Origin: Acidovorax sp. 107
GTDB taxonomy: Bacteria > Pseudomonadota > Gammaproteobacteria > Burkholderiales > Burkholderiaceae_C
DNA length: 64,000 nt
Assembly: GCF_003058055.1 (NCBI RefSeq)
Contig: NZ_QBTZ01000001.1
Span: 3,118,001-3,182,000, forward strand
Reading direction: 5' to 3'
The notes under the pieces: generated by a model
The model's database searches: none
Seen by the model: only the letters and a program-made list of their open reading frames with translations
Told to the model about the DNA's origin: nothing
Shown: positions 19,089 to 28,010 of the stretch, one piece after another
How positions within the stretch are numbered: the stretch's first letter is position 1
Layout of the letters: the number at the start of each line of letters is the position of its first letter
Made by a program: the position numbers and the translations under genes

Positions 19089-21467
19089 CTAGTCGTAGTT
19101 GCTGAAGCGGCTGGGCGTGGAGACCTGCTCGCGCAGGTTCTGGTAACGCGGCACATTTTGCTTGAAGGAGTCGAGCGGGCTCGAGCCCAGGCTCAGGCGG
19201 GAGAAGCCCACGAATTCGATCTGGAACAGCAGGCGCGTGTTGGAGCTGGTCACGCTGCTTTGCAGGCGCTCCAGCACCACGCGGCCGATCCAGCAGCAGC
19301 TGTCGTACTCAAAGCCCACCACGGTGTCCACCAGCTTGCGATCCTTCATGCTGTAGTTCAGGCGGCCCACGCTGTACCAGCGCCCGCCGCCCTGGCCACG
19401 GCCGGGGCCCAGGTCCTTGCCCTTGTCGCCCCACAGGTCGTTCAGCGGCCACTGCCACCCGATGTCGATCTGCTCGCTGGTGCCACGCTGCAGGCGGTAG
19501 GCCGCGCTCACAGTGCGGTAGTTGCTGGGGCTGTAGCGCGCGCCAATGGTGGAGCGGATGGACTGGCCGGTCTTGGGGTTGTATTGCACGGTGGAGTCAA
19601 AGCCCCACTGCGGTGTCCAGTTGATGCCCGCACCCAGCAGCAGGTCCGACAGGCGCTCACTGACCGGCGTACCCCCTGGCAGGGTCACCTTCTGGTCCGA
19701 GAACCGCACCCGCTGCGCAATGCCGAAGCGCGCGGCCTGGGCACCGGTGTCGGGGTCCAGCAGGCGCGTGGTCACGCCCAGGGTCAGCAGGTTGTTGTCG
19801 GCCAGCCGGTCGTTGCCGCCAAACGCGTTCTCGGTGTAGATGGTTGCAAAGTTGAAGTCATTGGCCGCCGTGTCGTACACCGGCAGCATGCTCTGGTCGC
19901 GGTAGGGCGTGTAGGTGTAGAACGCCCGGGGCTCCAGCGTCTGCAGGAAGGCCCGGCCGAAGTAGGCGGTGTCGCGCTCGAACACCAGGCCGCTGTCCAG
20001 GCTGAAGGTGGGCAGTGTGCGACTGGCCGAGCGCTGGCCGTTGGAGATGGCGGAATCAAACTGGTACTGCGTGGCATGCAGCTGCAGGCGCGGGGTGATG
20101 AAGCCACCCGGCGACAGGAACGGACGGCTGATCTGCGCCATGGCGTAGCTGCGGTCGGCGTTGGGCTGGCCGGTGAGCGCGCGGGCCGCTTCAAAGCGCG
20201 TGGTGTCCAGCTCGACGCTGGCATCGAATCCGCCACCCAGCTGCGAGGGGTTGTAGCGCCATTGCACCTGCGGCATGCGGTCATACGGCGGCACGATGGG
20301 CGAGGTGACATCCTGCAGCGTTTGCCATTTGAGGGTGCGCACCGTGGCCGACATGTCGTTGCGGCCCCAGGACAGGATGGCATCGTTGGGCAACAGGCGC
20401 TGGCGCAGCTGTTCGGTGGCGCGGCTGAAGTCGCGCCAGTAGTTGTCGTCGCTCACGCGGTTGAGGTTGAGGTTGAGCCCCAGCCCGCCAATGGCCGTGT
20501 CGAACGCGCCTTCATGCTTGCCGCTGAAGCTCCAGCGCACCCGGTCGCGCAGGCGGTCGGTGGGCATCACATCGGCGCTGATCTGGCCCTTGTAGGTTGG
20601 CTCCAGATACCGGAACTCGCCGCCCACATTGGCACCCCGCTTGGTCATGAGCGCAGCGCGCAAAGTGGCATCGCGGTTGGGGGCGATGTTCCAGTAGTAC
20701 GGCTGCATGTAAGTCACGCCGTCGCGGCTGTCGAGCCCGATGGTGGGCGGCAGCAGGCCGGACTTGCGCTTCTCCGACAGCGGGAAGGTGATGTACGGAA
20801 TGGGCAGCACCGAGATGCCCTTGAACTCCAGTACCGCATCTTCGGCCGTGCCGACCTCTTCCTCGTTGTCAATGCGGATGGTGGCGGCGCGCAGCACCCA
20901 GTCGGGTTGCCAGCTTTCTTCGTTGCCACGCTCGCAGGTGGTGTAGGTGCCGTTGTGCACCACGGCACGGTAGCGGTCCACAAAGTCCACCCGCGTCGCA
21001 TCTCCATGGGCCTGCGTGGCCAGGAAGCGGTAGCGCGCGTCGCTGAAGAAGCCCTCGAAGGCCTCCACCCGCAGCTCCAGCGCCGTGCCTTCGTACACGT
21101 TGCCGGCGCGGTTGATGCGCACCTTGCCGTTGGCCTTGGCCAGATCCTCGGGCACGTTGTAGTCGAGCTGGTCGGCGCGGATGACCGTGTCGCCCCGGCG
21201 CAGCTCGGCGTTGCCTTCAATCAGTGCGTTGAGGTCGGTCTGGCCGCTGATGTGATCGCCCTTCACAAACACGGGCAATTGCGAACGCACGGCGTCTGGA
21301 ATCTTTTCCTGCAGCAGGGGCGAGGTGCGCAGCACCGGGGGTGCGTCCCAGGCGCTGGGCGCGGTGGCCTGCGCCAGCGCGGCCAGCGGCAGGCCGCACC
21401 AGGCCAGCGCAACGCCCACAGCCAGTACACGGGGCACGGGGGGCCGCAGCCGTGCAGACTTCGCCAT
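19089..21467 (-). CDS. lptD: LPS-assembly outer-membrane protein LptD
   Basis: A 792-residue beta-barrel that inserts lipopolysaccharide into the outer leaflet together with LptE. A signal peptide (PRVLAVGVALAWCGLPLAALAQA) precedes the periplasmic beta-jellyroll (GNAELRRGDTVIRADQLDYN), then the barrel domain with alternating aromatic strands to the C-terminus. A late Cys pair (YDSCCWIGRVVLE) and an early Cys (YTTCERG) fit the disulfide pattern of the family. ATG 21467 gives a proper signal peptide; the frame is open further upstream but that part is unlike LptD. It heads the minus-strand lptD-surA-rsmA operon and is divergent from the amgK-like gene. Confidence 0.96.
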   Translation of the reverse strand: MAKSARLRPPVPRVLAVGVALAWCGLPLAALAQATAPSAWDAPPVLRTSPLLQEKIPDAVRSQLPVFVKGDHISGQTDLNALIEGNAELRRGDTVIRADQLDYNVPEDLAKANGKVRINRAGNVYEGTALELRVEAFEGFFSDARYRFLATQAHGDATRVDFVDRYRAVVHNGTYTTCERGNEESWQPDWVLRAATIRIDNEEEVGTAEDAVLEFKGISVLPIPYITFPLSEKRKSGLLPPTIGLDSRDGVTYMQPYYWNIAPNRDATLRAALMTKRGANVGGEFRYLEPTYKGQISADVMPTDRLRDRVRWSFSGKHEGAFDTAIGGLGLNLNLNRVSDDNYWRDFSRATEQLRQRLLPNDAILSWGRNDMSATVRTLKWQTLQDVTSPIVPPYDRMPQVQWRYNPSQLGGGFDASVELDTTRFEAARALTGQPNADRSYAMAQISRPFLSPGGFITPRLQLHATQYQFDSAISNGQRSASRTLPTFSLDSGLVFERDTAYFGRAFLQTLEPRAFYTYTPYRDQSMLPVYDTAANDFNFATIYTENAFGGNDRLADNNLLTLGVTTRLLDPDTGAQAARFGIAQRVRFSDQKVTLPGGTPVSERLSDLLLGAGINWTPQWGFDSTVQYNPKTGQSIRSTIGARYSPSNYRTVSAAYRLQRGTSEQIDIGWQWPLNDLWGDKGKDLGPGRGQGGGRWYSVGRLNYSMKDRKLVDTVVGFEYDSCCWIGRVVLERLQSSVTSSNTRLLFQIEFVGFSRLSLGSSPLDSFKQNVPRYQNLREQVSTPSRFSNYD

Positions 21468-21619
21468 GGCGGGCCGGGCGCGAAGGGAGGTGAGGTTCTG
21501 CACGGTGGGGGGCTGGCAGCGTGGCACGTGGGGTGTTGGGGGCGGTAGCAAACAAAGGGACCGGCCCTGGCCAGCGCGCACGGCGCCAGCCACGACCGGT
21601 TTGTAAAATCGGATTATCC

Positions 21620-22774
21620 ATGAGCCACCCCATCCCCCCATCGCCCGCTGGCCAGCCCCCCGGCGCCACCGTGGCCACACCTGCTGCGCCCGCCGCCTCC
21701 ACCCCCGTCAGCTGGCCTGATGCCGCCCGCCGTGCGGCCTTTGACGCCTGGCTCGCACCCCTGGTGGGACCGCACCAGTTGCTGCCTGACACCCTGCGCC
21801 CCGCGTCGGCCGATGCCAGCTTCCGCCGCTATCTGCGCATTGACACGGCCACAGGCGCCAGCCGCATCGTGATGGACGCGCCGCCCGACAAGGAAAACTG
21901 CAAGCCCTTTGTGCAGGTGCAAGGCCTGATGGCCGCCGCCGGGCTGAACGTGCCGCAGATCCTGGCGTTTGATGAGCCCACCGGCTTCATGCTGCTGTCC
22001 GACCTGGGCCACCAGACGGTGATCGAGCGGCTGAACCCCGAAAAACCCCAGGACGCTTACGCCTGCTACCAACAGGCCACCGATGTGCTGCTGCAGTGGC
22101 AAAAGGCCTCCACCCCCGGCGTTCTGCCCGCCTACGACGAGCCTCTGCTGCGCCGCGAGCTGGCACTGTTCCCAGACTGGTACCTGGCCAAGCACCGCTC
22201 CATCGCCCTGGACGACAAGCAGCAGGCGACCTTGGGCAGCGCCTTTGACGCCATCGTGGCGCACAACCTGGCAGCCCCCAGCGTGTATGTGCACCGCGAC
22301 TTCATGACCCGCAACCTGATGGCGCCGGTGGAAGCAGGTGCACCCCTGGGCGTGCTGGACTTCCAGGACGCGGTGTACGGCCCCATCACCTACGACATCG
22401 CCAGCCTGCTTCGCGACGCTTTCATCAGCTGGGAAGAAGAATTCGTCATCGACATTACCGTGCGTTACTGGGAAAAGGCGCGCAAAGCCGGACTGCTGGG
22501 CGCCACCAGCGCCAGTGGCTGGGGCGATGACTTTGGCGAGTTCTACCGTGCGGTGGACTGGATGGGCCTGCAGCGGCACCTCAAGGTCGCGGGCATTTTT
22601 GCGCGGCTGACGTTGCGCGACGGCAAGCCCAAATACCTGGCCGATGCGCCCCGGTTCATGGCCTACATCCGCGCCACCGCCAACCGTTACCGCCAACTGG
22701 GGCCGCTGCTCAAGATGCTGGACCAGATCGAAGGCACCGAACCCGCGGTGGGCTTTGCCTACGGCCGCATGTAG
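21620..22774 (+). CDS. amgK: AmgK-like anomeric sugar kinase (phosphotransferase family)
   Basis: A 384-residue aminoglycoside-phosphotransferase-fold kinase with the catalytic loop YVHRDFMTRNLM (HxDxxxxN) and the metal motif LDFQDAVYGPITYDIASLLRD. The divergent position next to lptD is that of amgK in Pseudomonas, where AmgK phosphorylates the anomeric hydroxyl of N-acetylmuramate or N-acetylglucosamine in peptidoglycan recycling and MurU then makes UDP-MurNAc. No murU follows here; rsmE is next. The N-terminus has an Ala/Pro-rich extension of about 30 residues. Function is inferred from fold and context. Confidence 0.85.
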   Translation: MSHPIPPSPAGQPPGATVATPAAPAASTPVSWPDAARRAAFDAWLAPLVGPHQLLPDTLRPASADASFRRYLRIDTATGASRIVMDAPPDKENCKPFVQVQGLMAAAGLNVPQILAFDEPTGFMLLSDLGHQTVIERLNPEKPQDAYACYQQATDVLLQWQKASTPGVLPAYDEPLLRRELALFPDWYLAKHRSIALDDKQQATLGSAFDAIVAHNLAAPSVYVHRDFMTRNLMAPVEAGAPLGVLDFQDAVYGPITYDIASLLRDAFISWEEEFVIDITVRYWEKARKAGLLGATSASGWGDDFGEFYRAVDWMGLQRHLKVAGIFARLTLRDGKPKYLADAPRFMAYIRATANRYRQLGPLLKMLDQIEGTEPAVGFAYGRM

Positions 22775-22823
22775 CTGCAGCCCTCTGCATTGACGGCACA
22801 CCCCAAGAAATCAAGCAAAAACC

Positions 22824-22873
22824 GGCTAAAGCGCAGACAAATCATGCGCCAACAGCTATTACAAAGATAGCAA
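22824..22873 (+). repeat. Dispersed repeat, copy G, abutting the rsmE start
   Basis: Contains AAGCGCAGACAAATC, GCGCCAACAGCTATT and AGATAGCAA, and ends at the base before the rsmE ATG, so the repeat occupies the ribosome-binding region of rsmE. No Shine-Dalgarno is evident. Confidence 0.65.
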
Positions 22874-23647
22874 ATGCCCCGTTTCCATTGCCCGGCCCTC
22901 CTGGCCACCGGCGCCGAGCTGGACCTGCCCCCGGGCGCCGCACGCCATGTGCAGGTGCTGCGCCTGCAGCCCGGCGACGGCATCACCCTGTTCCACGGCG
23001 GTCAGGGCGCGGGCGACCCGGGCGGCGAGTTCGATGCCACCGTGCTCAAGATGGGCCGCAGCGATGTGCGCGTGCTGGTGGGTGCGCACCATGCCATCGA
23101 ACGCGAGGCGCCCCGCGCCGTGCACCTGCTGGCGGGCATCACCGCCAACGAGCGCATGGACTGGCTGGTCGAAAAGGCCACCGAACTGGGCGTGGCCAGC
23201 ATCACCCCGCTGGTGGCCGAGCGCAGCGTGCTCAAGCTCAAGGGCGAGCGCGCCGACAAGAAGATCGCCCACTGGCAGGCCGTGGCCGTGGCCGCTTGCG
23301 AGCAATGCGGCCGCAACCGTGTGCCCGTGGTGCACCCGGCCATCGACCTGGCCGGCTGGCTGCGCACACCCGGACAGGGGATGACCTCCACCGATGGGCA
23401 CGCTGCGCAAGGCACACCGCAGCGCCTGCTGCTGTCGCTGCGGCCCGGTACGGTGCCACTGCGCGAAGCCACGGGTGGCGAAGGTGCCCAGCGCCCGGTG
23501 CTGTTCCTCTCCGGTCCCGAGGGCGGTCTGAGCCCTGCGGAAGAAGACCTGGCGCTGCAACACGGCTTCGCACCGGTCACGCTGGGTCCGCGCGTGCTGC
23601 GCGCCGAGACCGCGCCGCTGGCCGCCCTGGCTGCGCTCACCCTGTAG
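22874..23647 (+). CDS. rsmE: 16S rRNA (uracil1498-N3)-methyltransferase
   Basis: A 257-residue SPOUT-class methyltransferase that methylates U1498 of 16S rRNA in assembled 30S subunits. The N-terminal PUA-like domain (RHVQVLRLQPGDGITLF) is followed by the catalytic domain with ITPLVAERSV, CEQCGRN, and the knot region LFLSGPEGGLSPAEED...LGPRVLRAETAPLAAL. An insert after GWLRTPGQG (about 20 residues) is longer than in E. coli RsmE. The ATG has a repeat element instead of a recognisable ribosome-binding site. Confidence 0.95.
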   Translation: MPRFHCPALLATGAELDLPPGAARHVQVLRLQPGDGITLFHGGQGAGDPGGEFDATVLKMGRSDVRVLVGAHHAIEREAPRAVHLLAGITANERMDWLVEKATELGVASITPLVAERSVLKLKGERADKKIAHWQAVAVAACEQCGRNRVPVVHPAIDLAGWLRTPGQGMTSTDGHAAQGTPQRLLLSLRPGTVPLREATGGEGAQRPVLFLSGPEGGLSPAEEDLALQHGFAPVTLGPRVLRAETAPLAALAALTL

Positions 23648-23829
23648 CGCAGCCCCCATGCCCCGTGGCCTGCACCGGCCGCACAGGCCGCGCGCCTGCC
23701 CAGGGACGGGGCTGTACGCATGGCACTACCTCGCCGTAAAATTCCCGACTGGCCGGTAACCCTCCCCCCGGGTTGTCGCCCCCCGCCCGCGCACCGCGCG
23801 GCCCTCTCTCCTGGCCGGAGCCCCCCACC

Positions 23830-24993
23830 TTGCGCCCACCCGCCCGCTGGCAGCGCCTCAAGGATGTGATCCTCTCCACCGACCCCCGGCGGCGCACGCT
23901 GGTGGGCATGGCCTTGCTGGCGCTCACGCTGATGGTCGGCAGCGCCGGTGTGATGCTGCTGGTGGCACACGCCGGCACCGCCGTGGACAAGACCGCCGTG
24001 CAATGGTGGGCCGCCCTGTCGGTGGGCGGCCTGGTGGTGATGACGGCCTTCATCCGCTCGGGCGAAACCGCCCGCCTGCGCGACCCCTCGCTCACCATCC
24101 CGCAGATGGTCTGGACCATCACCAGCGGCGCCGTGGCCTATGTGCTGGCGGGCGATGCGCGCGGGCTGGTGCCCAGCGTGCTGGCCATGATCCTGTTCTT
24201 TGGCACCTTCGGCCTCACGGTGGCCGAGGTGATTGGCATCGGCATCTACGCACTGCTGGCGTTTGCCTGCGCCATCGGCGCCAGTTCGCGCTTCAACGCC
24301 AACGCCAACGCCTCGGGCTACCTCGATACCGCCTACGCACTGATGGTGCTCATCGTGCTCAGTGGCTGCATTGCACTGAACCTGCGCATCCAGCGCATCC
24401 GCGCCAAGCTGCAGCAGCAGCGCGAGGCGCTGGCCCAGGCGCTCGAAGTCAACCGCGAGCTGGCCACCCGCGACGAGCTCACCGGCCTCATCAACCGCCG
24501 CGCCATGCTGGACCTGATGGCCCTGGAGCACCGCCGTGGCCTGCGCAGCGGCCGCCCGATGCTGCTGGCTCAGCTGGATATCGACCACTTCAAGCCCATC
24601 AACGACCAGCACGGCCACGCCACCGGCGACCGAGCGCTGCAGGCCTTTGCGGGCACGGTGCGTGCCAGCGTGCGCGACACCGATGTGCTGGCCCGCTGGG
24701 GCGGCGAGGAGTTTGTGCTGATGCTCACCGACACCTCGGCAGACCACGCGCGCGAGTTGCTCGAACGCATCCGCCAGGCCGTGCAGGCGCTGGAGATTGC
24801 CCACAGCACCGGCACGCTGCATCTGACGGTGTCCATTGGCCTCGCACAGCACCTGCCGGGCGACACGGTGGAGCACACGCTGGAACGCGCCGACCAGGCG
24901 CTGTACCGCGCCAAGGCCCTGGGCCGCAACCGCGTGGTGGTGGCGCCCGCCGCCCACCGCGCAGCGCCGGCAGGGGTCAACGTGCGGACTTGA
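23830..24993 (+). CDS. Membrane diguanylate cyclase
   Basis: A 387-residue protein with about six transmembrane segments in the first ~200 residues, a short coiled coil (IQRIRAKLQQQREALAQALEVNREL) and a C-terminal GGDEF domain with an intact active site (RWGGEEF) and an RxxD inhibitory site (RDTD) five residues before it. It should make cyclic di-GMP from GTP with product feedback. TTG 23830 is preferred because GGAG lies 8 nt upstream; TTG 23773 is an alternative. Its 3' end overlaps the convergent DUF3617 gene by 17 bp. No known sensory domain is recognised. Confidence 0.9.
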   Translation: MRPPARWQRLKDVILSTDPRRRTLVGMALLALTLMVGSAGVMLLVAHAGTAVDKTAVQWWAALSVGGLVVMTAFIRSGETARLRDPSLTIPQMVWTITSGAVAYVLAGDARGLVPSVLAMILFFGTFGLTVAEVIGIGIYALLAFACAIGASSRFNANANASGYLDTAYALMVLIVLSGCIALNLRIQRIRAKLQQQREALAQALEVNRELATRDELTGLINRRAMLDLMALEHRRGLRSGRPMLLAQLDIDHFKPINDQHGHATGDRALQAFAGTVRASVRDTDVLARWGGEEFVLMLTDTSADHARELLERIRQAVQALEIAHSTGTLHLTVSIGLAQHLPGDTVEHTLERADQALYRAKALGRNRVVVAPAAHRAAPAGVNVRT

Positions 24994-25546
24994 GCGTGCC
25001 GCAGTCGGCCGCGAGCCACTTGCCGTTCTGCACCATGTCGATCTGCTCGGGCTTGCCGTTGGACGTGGTCTTGACCTTGAAATTGCCCGTGTAGGCCGTG
25101 GGGCCCTGGAAGGTCATCGTGCCCTCGCCCGTGGTGGGCGGCTGGCCCTGGGCGCCCTTGCAGCTGAACGTCATGGCCACCGCGTTGGGGCCCGTGCGTT
25201 GCACGTTCTGCGTGCAGCCTTCCTGGGCAGGAATGCGGTCCAGGTCGGCCTGCTCGGGGCTGATGCAGACCTTCACAGTATTGCCGCTGGGGCCCATGCT
25301 CACACCCTGCTGTGCCATGGCCTGTTCCATCTGCTTGCGCTGCGCGGGCGTCAGGCTGGCCATGGACTTCTGCATCTGCGCCATCGCGGCCTCCAGCTGG
25401 CCGCTCTGGCTTTTCATGGTCACGCTGTTCTCCCACAGGCCGGGCCGCAGCTTCTGCGCCTGGGCGTGGGCTGTGGTCCAGAGCCCGGGCCCAAGCACGG
25501 TGGCGGAGAGGACAACGGCGAGAGCGCGGGGGATGGGGGTGTGCAT
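24977..25546 (-). CDS. DUF3617 family periplasmic protein
   Basis: A 189-residue protein with a signal peptide (MHTPIPRALAVVLSATVLGPGLWTTAHAQ), then the DUF3617 hallmark KLRPGLWENSVTMKS near the mature N-terminus. Four Cys residues (VCISPEQ, EGCTQN, FSCKG, ADCGTL) suggest two disulfides. A Gln/Met-rich segment (MAQMQKSMASLTPAQRKQMEQAM) is probably helical. The family has no established function. ATG 25546 starts the signal peptide. Confidence 0.85.
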   Translation of the reverse strand: MHTPIPRALAVVLSATVLGPGLWTTAHAQAQKLRPGLWENSVTMKSQSGQLEAAMAQMQKSMASLTPAQRKQMEQAMAQQGVSMGPSGNTVKVCISPEQADLDRIPAQEGCTQNVQRTGPNAVAMTFSCKGAQGQPPTTGEGTMTFQGPTAYTGNFKVKTTSNGKPEQIDMVQNGKWLAADCGTLKSAR

Positions 25547-25699
25547 GGTGGTCAGGCCTCGGTGCAAGCGGCAGAGCCGACAGTATCGACACACCGGCCT
25601 TTGCTGCCAAGTAGCAACCACCAAGTGCACGGTGGAAGGTGGGAAGCAGCGGCTGTGGCCCGCGCGCACTGGGCACGCGGTCTCCGTGGGTCTCCGTCC

Positions 25700-26989
25700 T
25701 CAGGCGCTCAGGTGCGGCGGTGCACGCAGCTGCTCGGGGGTGGTGAAGTAGGCTGCCGATGCCCCCAGGCCCGCGCGCGCCTGCGCCAGCTCGTGCCGCG
25801 CCACGGTGCGCAGGTGCACCTCGTCGGGCCCATCCATCAGCCGCAGCGCGCGGCCCCAGGTCCAGAAAGCGGCCAGCGGCGTGTCGGGCGACAGGCCCAT
25901 CGCGCCAAAGATCTGCATGGCGCGGTCCACCACGCGCTGCTGCAGGCGCGCGGCCACCACCTTGATGGCGGCGACCTGGGCGCGTACCGCGCGCACGTCT
26001 GCCGTATCGATCTGGTCCAGCAGCCAGGCCGCATGCAGCACCAGCAGGCGCGCCTGGTCAATCTCGATGCGCGACTCGGCCAGCCATTCCTGCACATTGG
26101 CCTGCTCGGCCAGCGGCTTGCCGAACGCGGTGCGCTCCAGCGCGCGCTCAGTGGCCAGGCTCAGCGCCAGCTCGCACTGGCCGATGGTGCGCATGCAGTG
26201 GTGCACACGGCCTGGCCCCAGGCGCGCCTGCGCCATCGCAAAACCCGCGCCCCAGTCGCCCAGCAGGTGGTCGGCAGGCACGCGCACGCCCTGCAGCAGG
26301 ATCTCGCAATGCCCCTCCGGCGCGTGGTGGTGCAGCACGGAGATGTTGCGCACGATCTGCACGCCCGGCGCGCCCACGGGCACCAGCACCATGCTGTGGC
26401 GGTGGTGGCTGTCTTCACTATCGGCATCCGCGTTGCGGCACAGCACGATGAGCAGCTGGCAGTGCGGGTGCGCCGCGCCGGTGATGAACCACTTGCGACC
26501 GCTGAGCACCAGGTCATCGCCCTCGCGCCGCACCGTGGTCTGCAGGTTGGTGGGGTCGGACGAGGCCACGTCGGGCTCGCTCATCGCAAAGGCCGAGCGT
26601 ATCTGGCCGTTCAGCAGCGGCACCAGCCAGCGGGTGCGCTGGGCGGGCGTGGCAAAGCGGTGCAGCAGCTCGATGTTGCCGGTGTCCGGCGCATGGCAGT
26701 TGAATACTTCAGCCGCCCAGGGCAGGCGGCCCATGGCCTCGGCCAGCGGCGCATAGTCAAGGTTGGACAGGCGCGTGCCGGGCTCATCCTCGCGCAGCGT
26801 GGGCAGGAACAGGTTCCACAGGCCCTCTTCGCGCGCCAGTGCCTTGAGGTCTTCGACAAACGGCGGCGGGTAGTCGCCCGCCGCCACGGCCGCGTGCCAG
26901 GCGGCGTTGTAGGGCAGCAGATAGCGGTCCATGAAAGCCAGCAGGCGATCACGCAGTTCAAGGGCCAGGGGGGAGAGTGCGAAGTCCAT
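25700..26989 (-). CDS. Acyl-CoA dehydrogenase (ACAD10/11-like)
   Basis: A 429-residue flavoprotein that oxidises acyl-CoA to enoyl-CoA. FAD and substrate features are visible: AFAMSEPDVASSDPTNLQT in the middle domain, WFITGAAHP, and the C-terminal QIFGAMGLSPDTPLAAFWTWGRALRLMDG-PDEVH region typical of the ACAD10/11 branch, which handles longer or modified chains. The usual catalytic base is not assigned. ATG 26989 fits the conserved start DFALSPLALELRDRL. It is on its own strand unit; an acyl-CoA ligase gene about 2.3 kb away may work in the same pathway. Confidence 0.9.
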   Translation of the reverse strand: MDFALSPLALELRDRLLAFMDRYLLPYNAAWHAAVAAGDYPPPFVEDLKALAREEGLWNLFLPTLREDEPGTRLSNLDYAPLAEAMGRLPWAAEVFNCHAPDTGNIELLHRFATPAQRTRWLVPLLNGQIRSAFAMSEPDVASSDPTNLQTTVRREGDDLVLSGRKWFITGAAHPHCQLLIVLCRNADADSEDSHHRHSMVLVPVGAPGVQIVRNISVLHHHAPEGHCEILLQGVRVPADHLLGDWGAGFAMAQARLGPGRVHHCMRTIGQCELALSLATERALERTAFGKPLAEQANVQEWLAESRIEIDQARLLVLHAAWLLDQIDTADVRAVRAQVAAIKVVAARLQQRVVDRAMQIFGAMGLSPDTPLAAFWTWGRALRLMDGPDEVHLRTVARHELAQARAGLGASAAYFTTPEQLRAPPHLSA

Positions 26990-27088
26990 GCAGCCATTGT
27001 GAAAACAGCGCCAGCACACGTCACAACGCAGGCGACAACGGGCTTGATGCACATCACGGCCAGCCTGGGTGTCTTCCGTGACGGCGTC

Positions 27089-27156
27089 TCAATTGCTATG
27101 TTTTTGATAGCTATTCAGGCATATTGCACTGGCACTACCAGCCCGTTTTGCTTGAA
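27089..27156 (-). repeat. Dispersed repeat, copy D
   Basis: In minus orientation reads GGTAGTGCCAGTGCAATATG, AATAGCTATCA and CATAGCAATTG, almost identical in its middle to copy B at 61684-61748. Lies in the promoter region of the SRAP gene. Confidence 0.7.
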
Positions 27157-27197
27157 GCATGGCCTGACACCGCCCACCACACAGGTACCATGGCCCC

Positions 27198-27968
27198 ATG
27201 AGCACCCATTACGAAACCCTGCAGCACGCCGACACCTACCGCGAGGCGTTTGCGGTGGAGCCCCCTGCGGCGCTGGGTGAACGCCACCTGTGGCCCCGCA
27301 AGCCGGGCTTTTTCATCGTGCATACAGCAACGGCGGCCGCCCTGGCCCAAGGGCCGGCCAGCACGGCCGGTGCGGTTGAAGAAGCCGCGCTGACAGCGGC
27401 TTCAGACACCCCGAGCGACGCCGCCCCCACCCGCGTGCTGGTGCCCGCGCAATGGGGCCTGGTGCCGCATTGGGTGAAATCCGCGTCGGACGCCAAGCTG
27501 CGCGCGCCCAAGCTGGTGAACGCCAAGTCCGACCTGGCCTCCACCGGCACCGCGTTTCGCGACGCGTGGCTGAACGGCCAGCGCTGCATCGTGCCGATGG
27601 CAGCGTTCTATGAAGACGACCTGCGCAGCGGCAAGGCCGTGCCCACCCGCGTGGCACGGGTGGACGGTAAACCCATGGGCGTGGCGGGCCTGTGGGCGCG
27701 CTGGCAGGGCGCCGGGGGCGAGGTGATCATCAGCTACTGCCTGCTCACAGTGAACGCCAACAACCACGCCTTGCTGCACCGCTACGGCCAACCGGGCAGC
27801 GAAAAGAGCATGCCCGCCATCCTGAACGAAGGCGCCTACGACGCCTGGCTCACGGCCCGGCCCGACAAGGCCAAGGAGTTCATGCGCCAGTACGCTGCGC
27901 AGTCGCTGCTGGCCAACCCGGTGGAGAAGAAGGCGGACAAGGTGCCGCCCAAGGGGTGGCTGGACTGA
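27198..27968 (+). CDS. SRAP (YedK/HMCES-like) family protein with Ser in place of catalytic Cys2
   Basis: A 256-residue SOS-response-associated peptidase-fold protein. Family members shield abasic sites in single-stranded DNA by a thiazolidine link from Cys2 after removal of Met1. Conserved parts are here: PKLVNAKSD (active-site Asn), CIVPMAAFYED (active-site Glu) and the later HALLHRYG...SMPAIL (active-site His). However the N-terminus is MSTHYETL, so residue 2 is Ser (AGC) instead of Cys (TGC), a one-base difference. No in-frame upstream start with Cys exists. An Ala-rich insert of about 30 residues lies before VLVPAQWGLVPHW. Confidence 0.88.
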   Translation: MSTHYETLQHADTYREAFAVEPPAALGERHLWPRKPGFFIVHTATAAALAQGPASTAGAVEEAALTAASDTPSDAAPTRVLVPAQWGLVPHWVKSASDAKLRAPKLVNAKSDLASTGTAFRDAWLNGQRCIVPMAAFYEDDLRSGKAVPTRVARVDGKPMGVAGLWARWQGAGGEVIISYCLLTVNANNHALLHRYGQPGSEKSMPAILNEGAYDAWLTARPDKAKEFMRQYAAQSLLANPVEKKADKVPPKGWLD

Positions 27969-28010
27969 AGACAGTCCCCGCCACCCGCCGGGGGCCTGGC
28001 CTGTGCTCGC

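Noticed and set aside
19026..21548. An 840-residue plus-strand frame
   Set aside because: Antisense to lptD, whose barrel and signal peptide are unambiguous.
27198..27968. SRAP gene as a pseudogene
   Set aside because: The frame is full length and other active-site residues are kept; only residue 2 differs.
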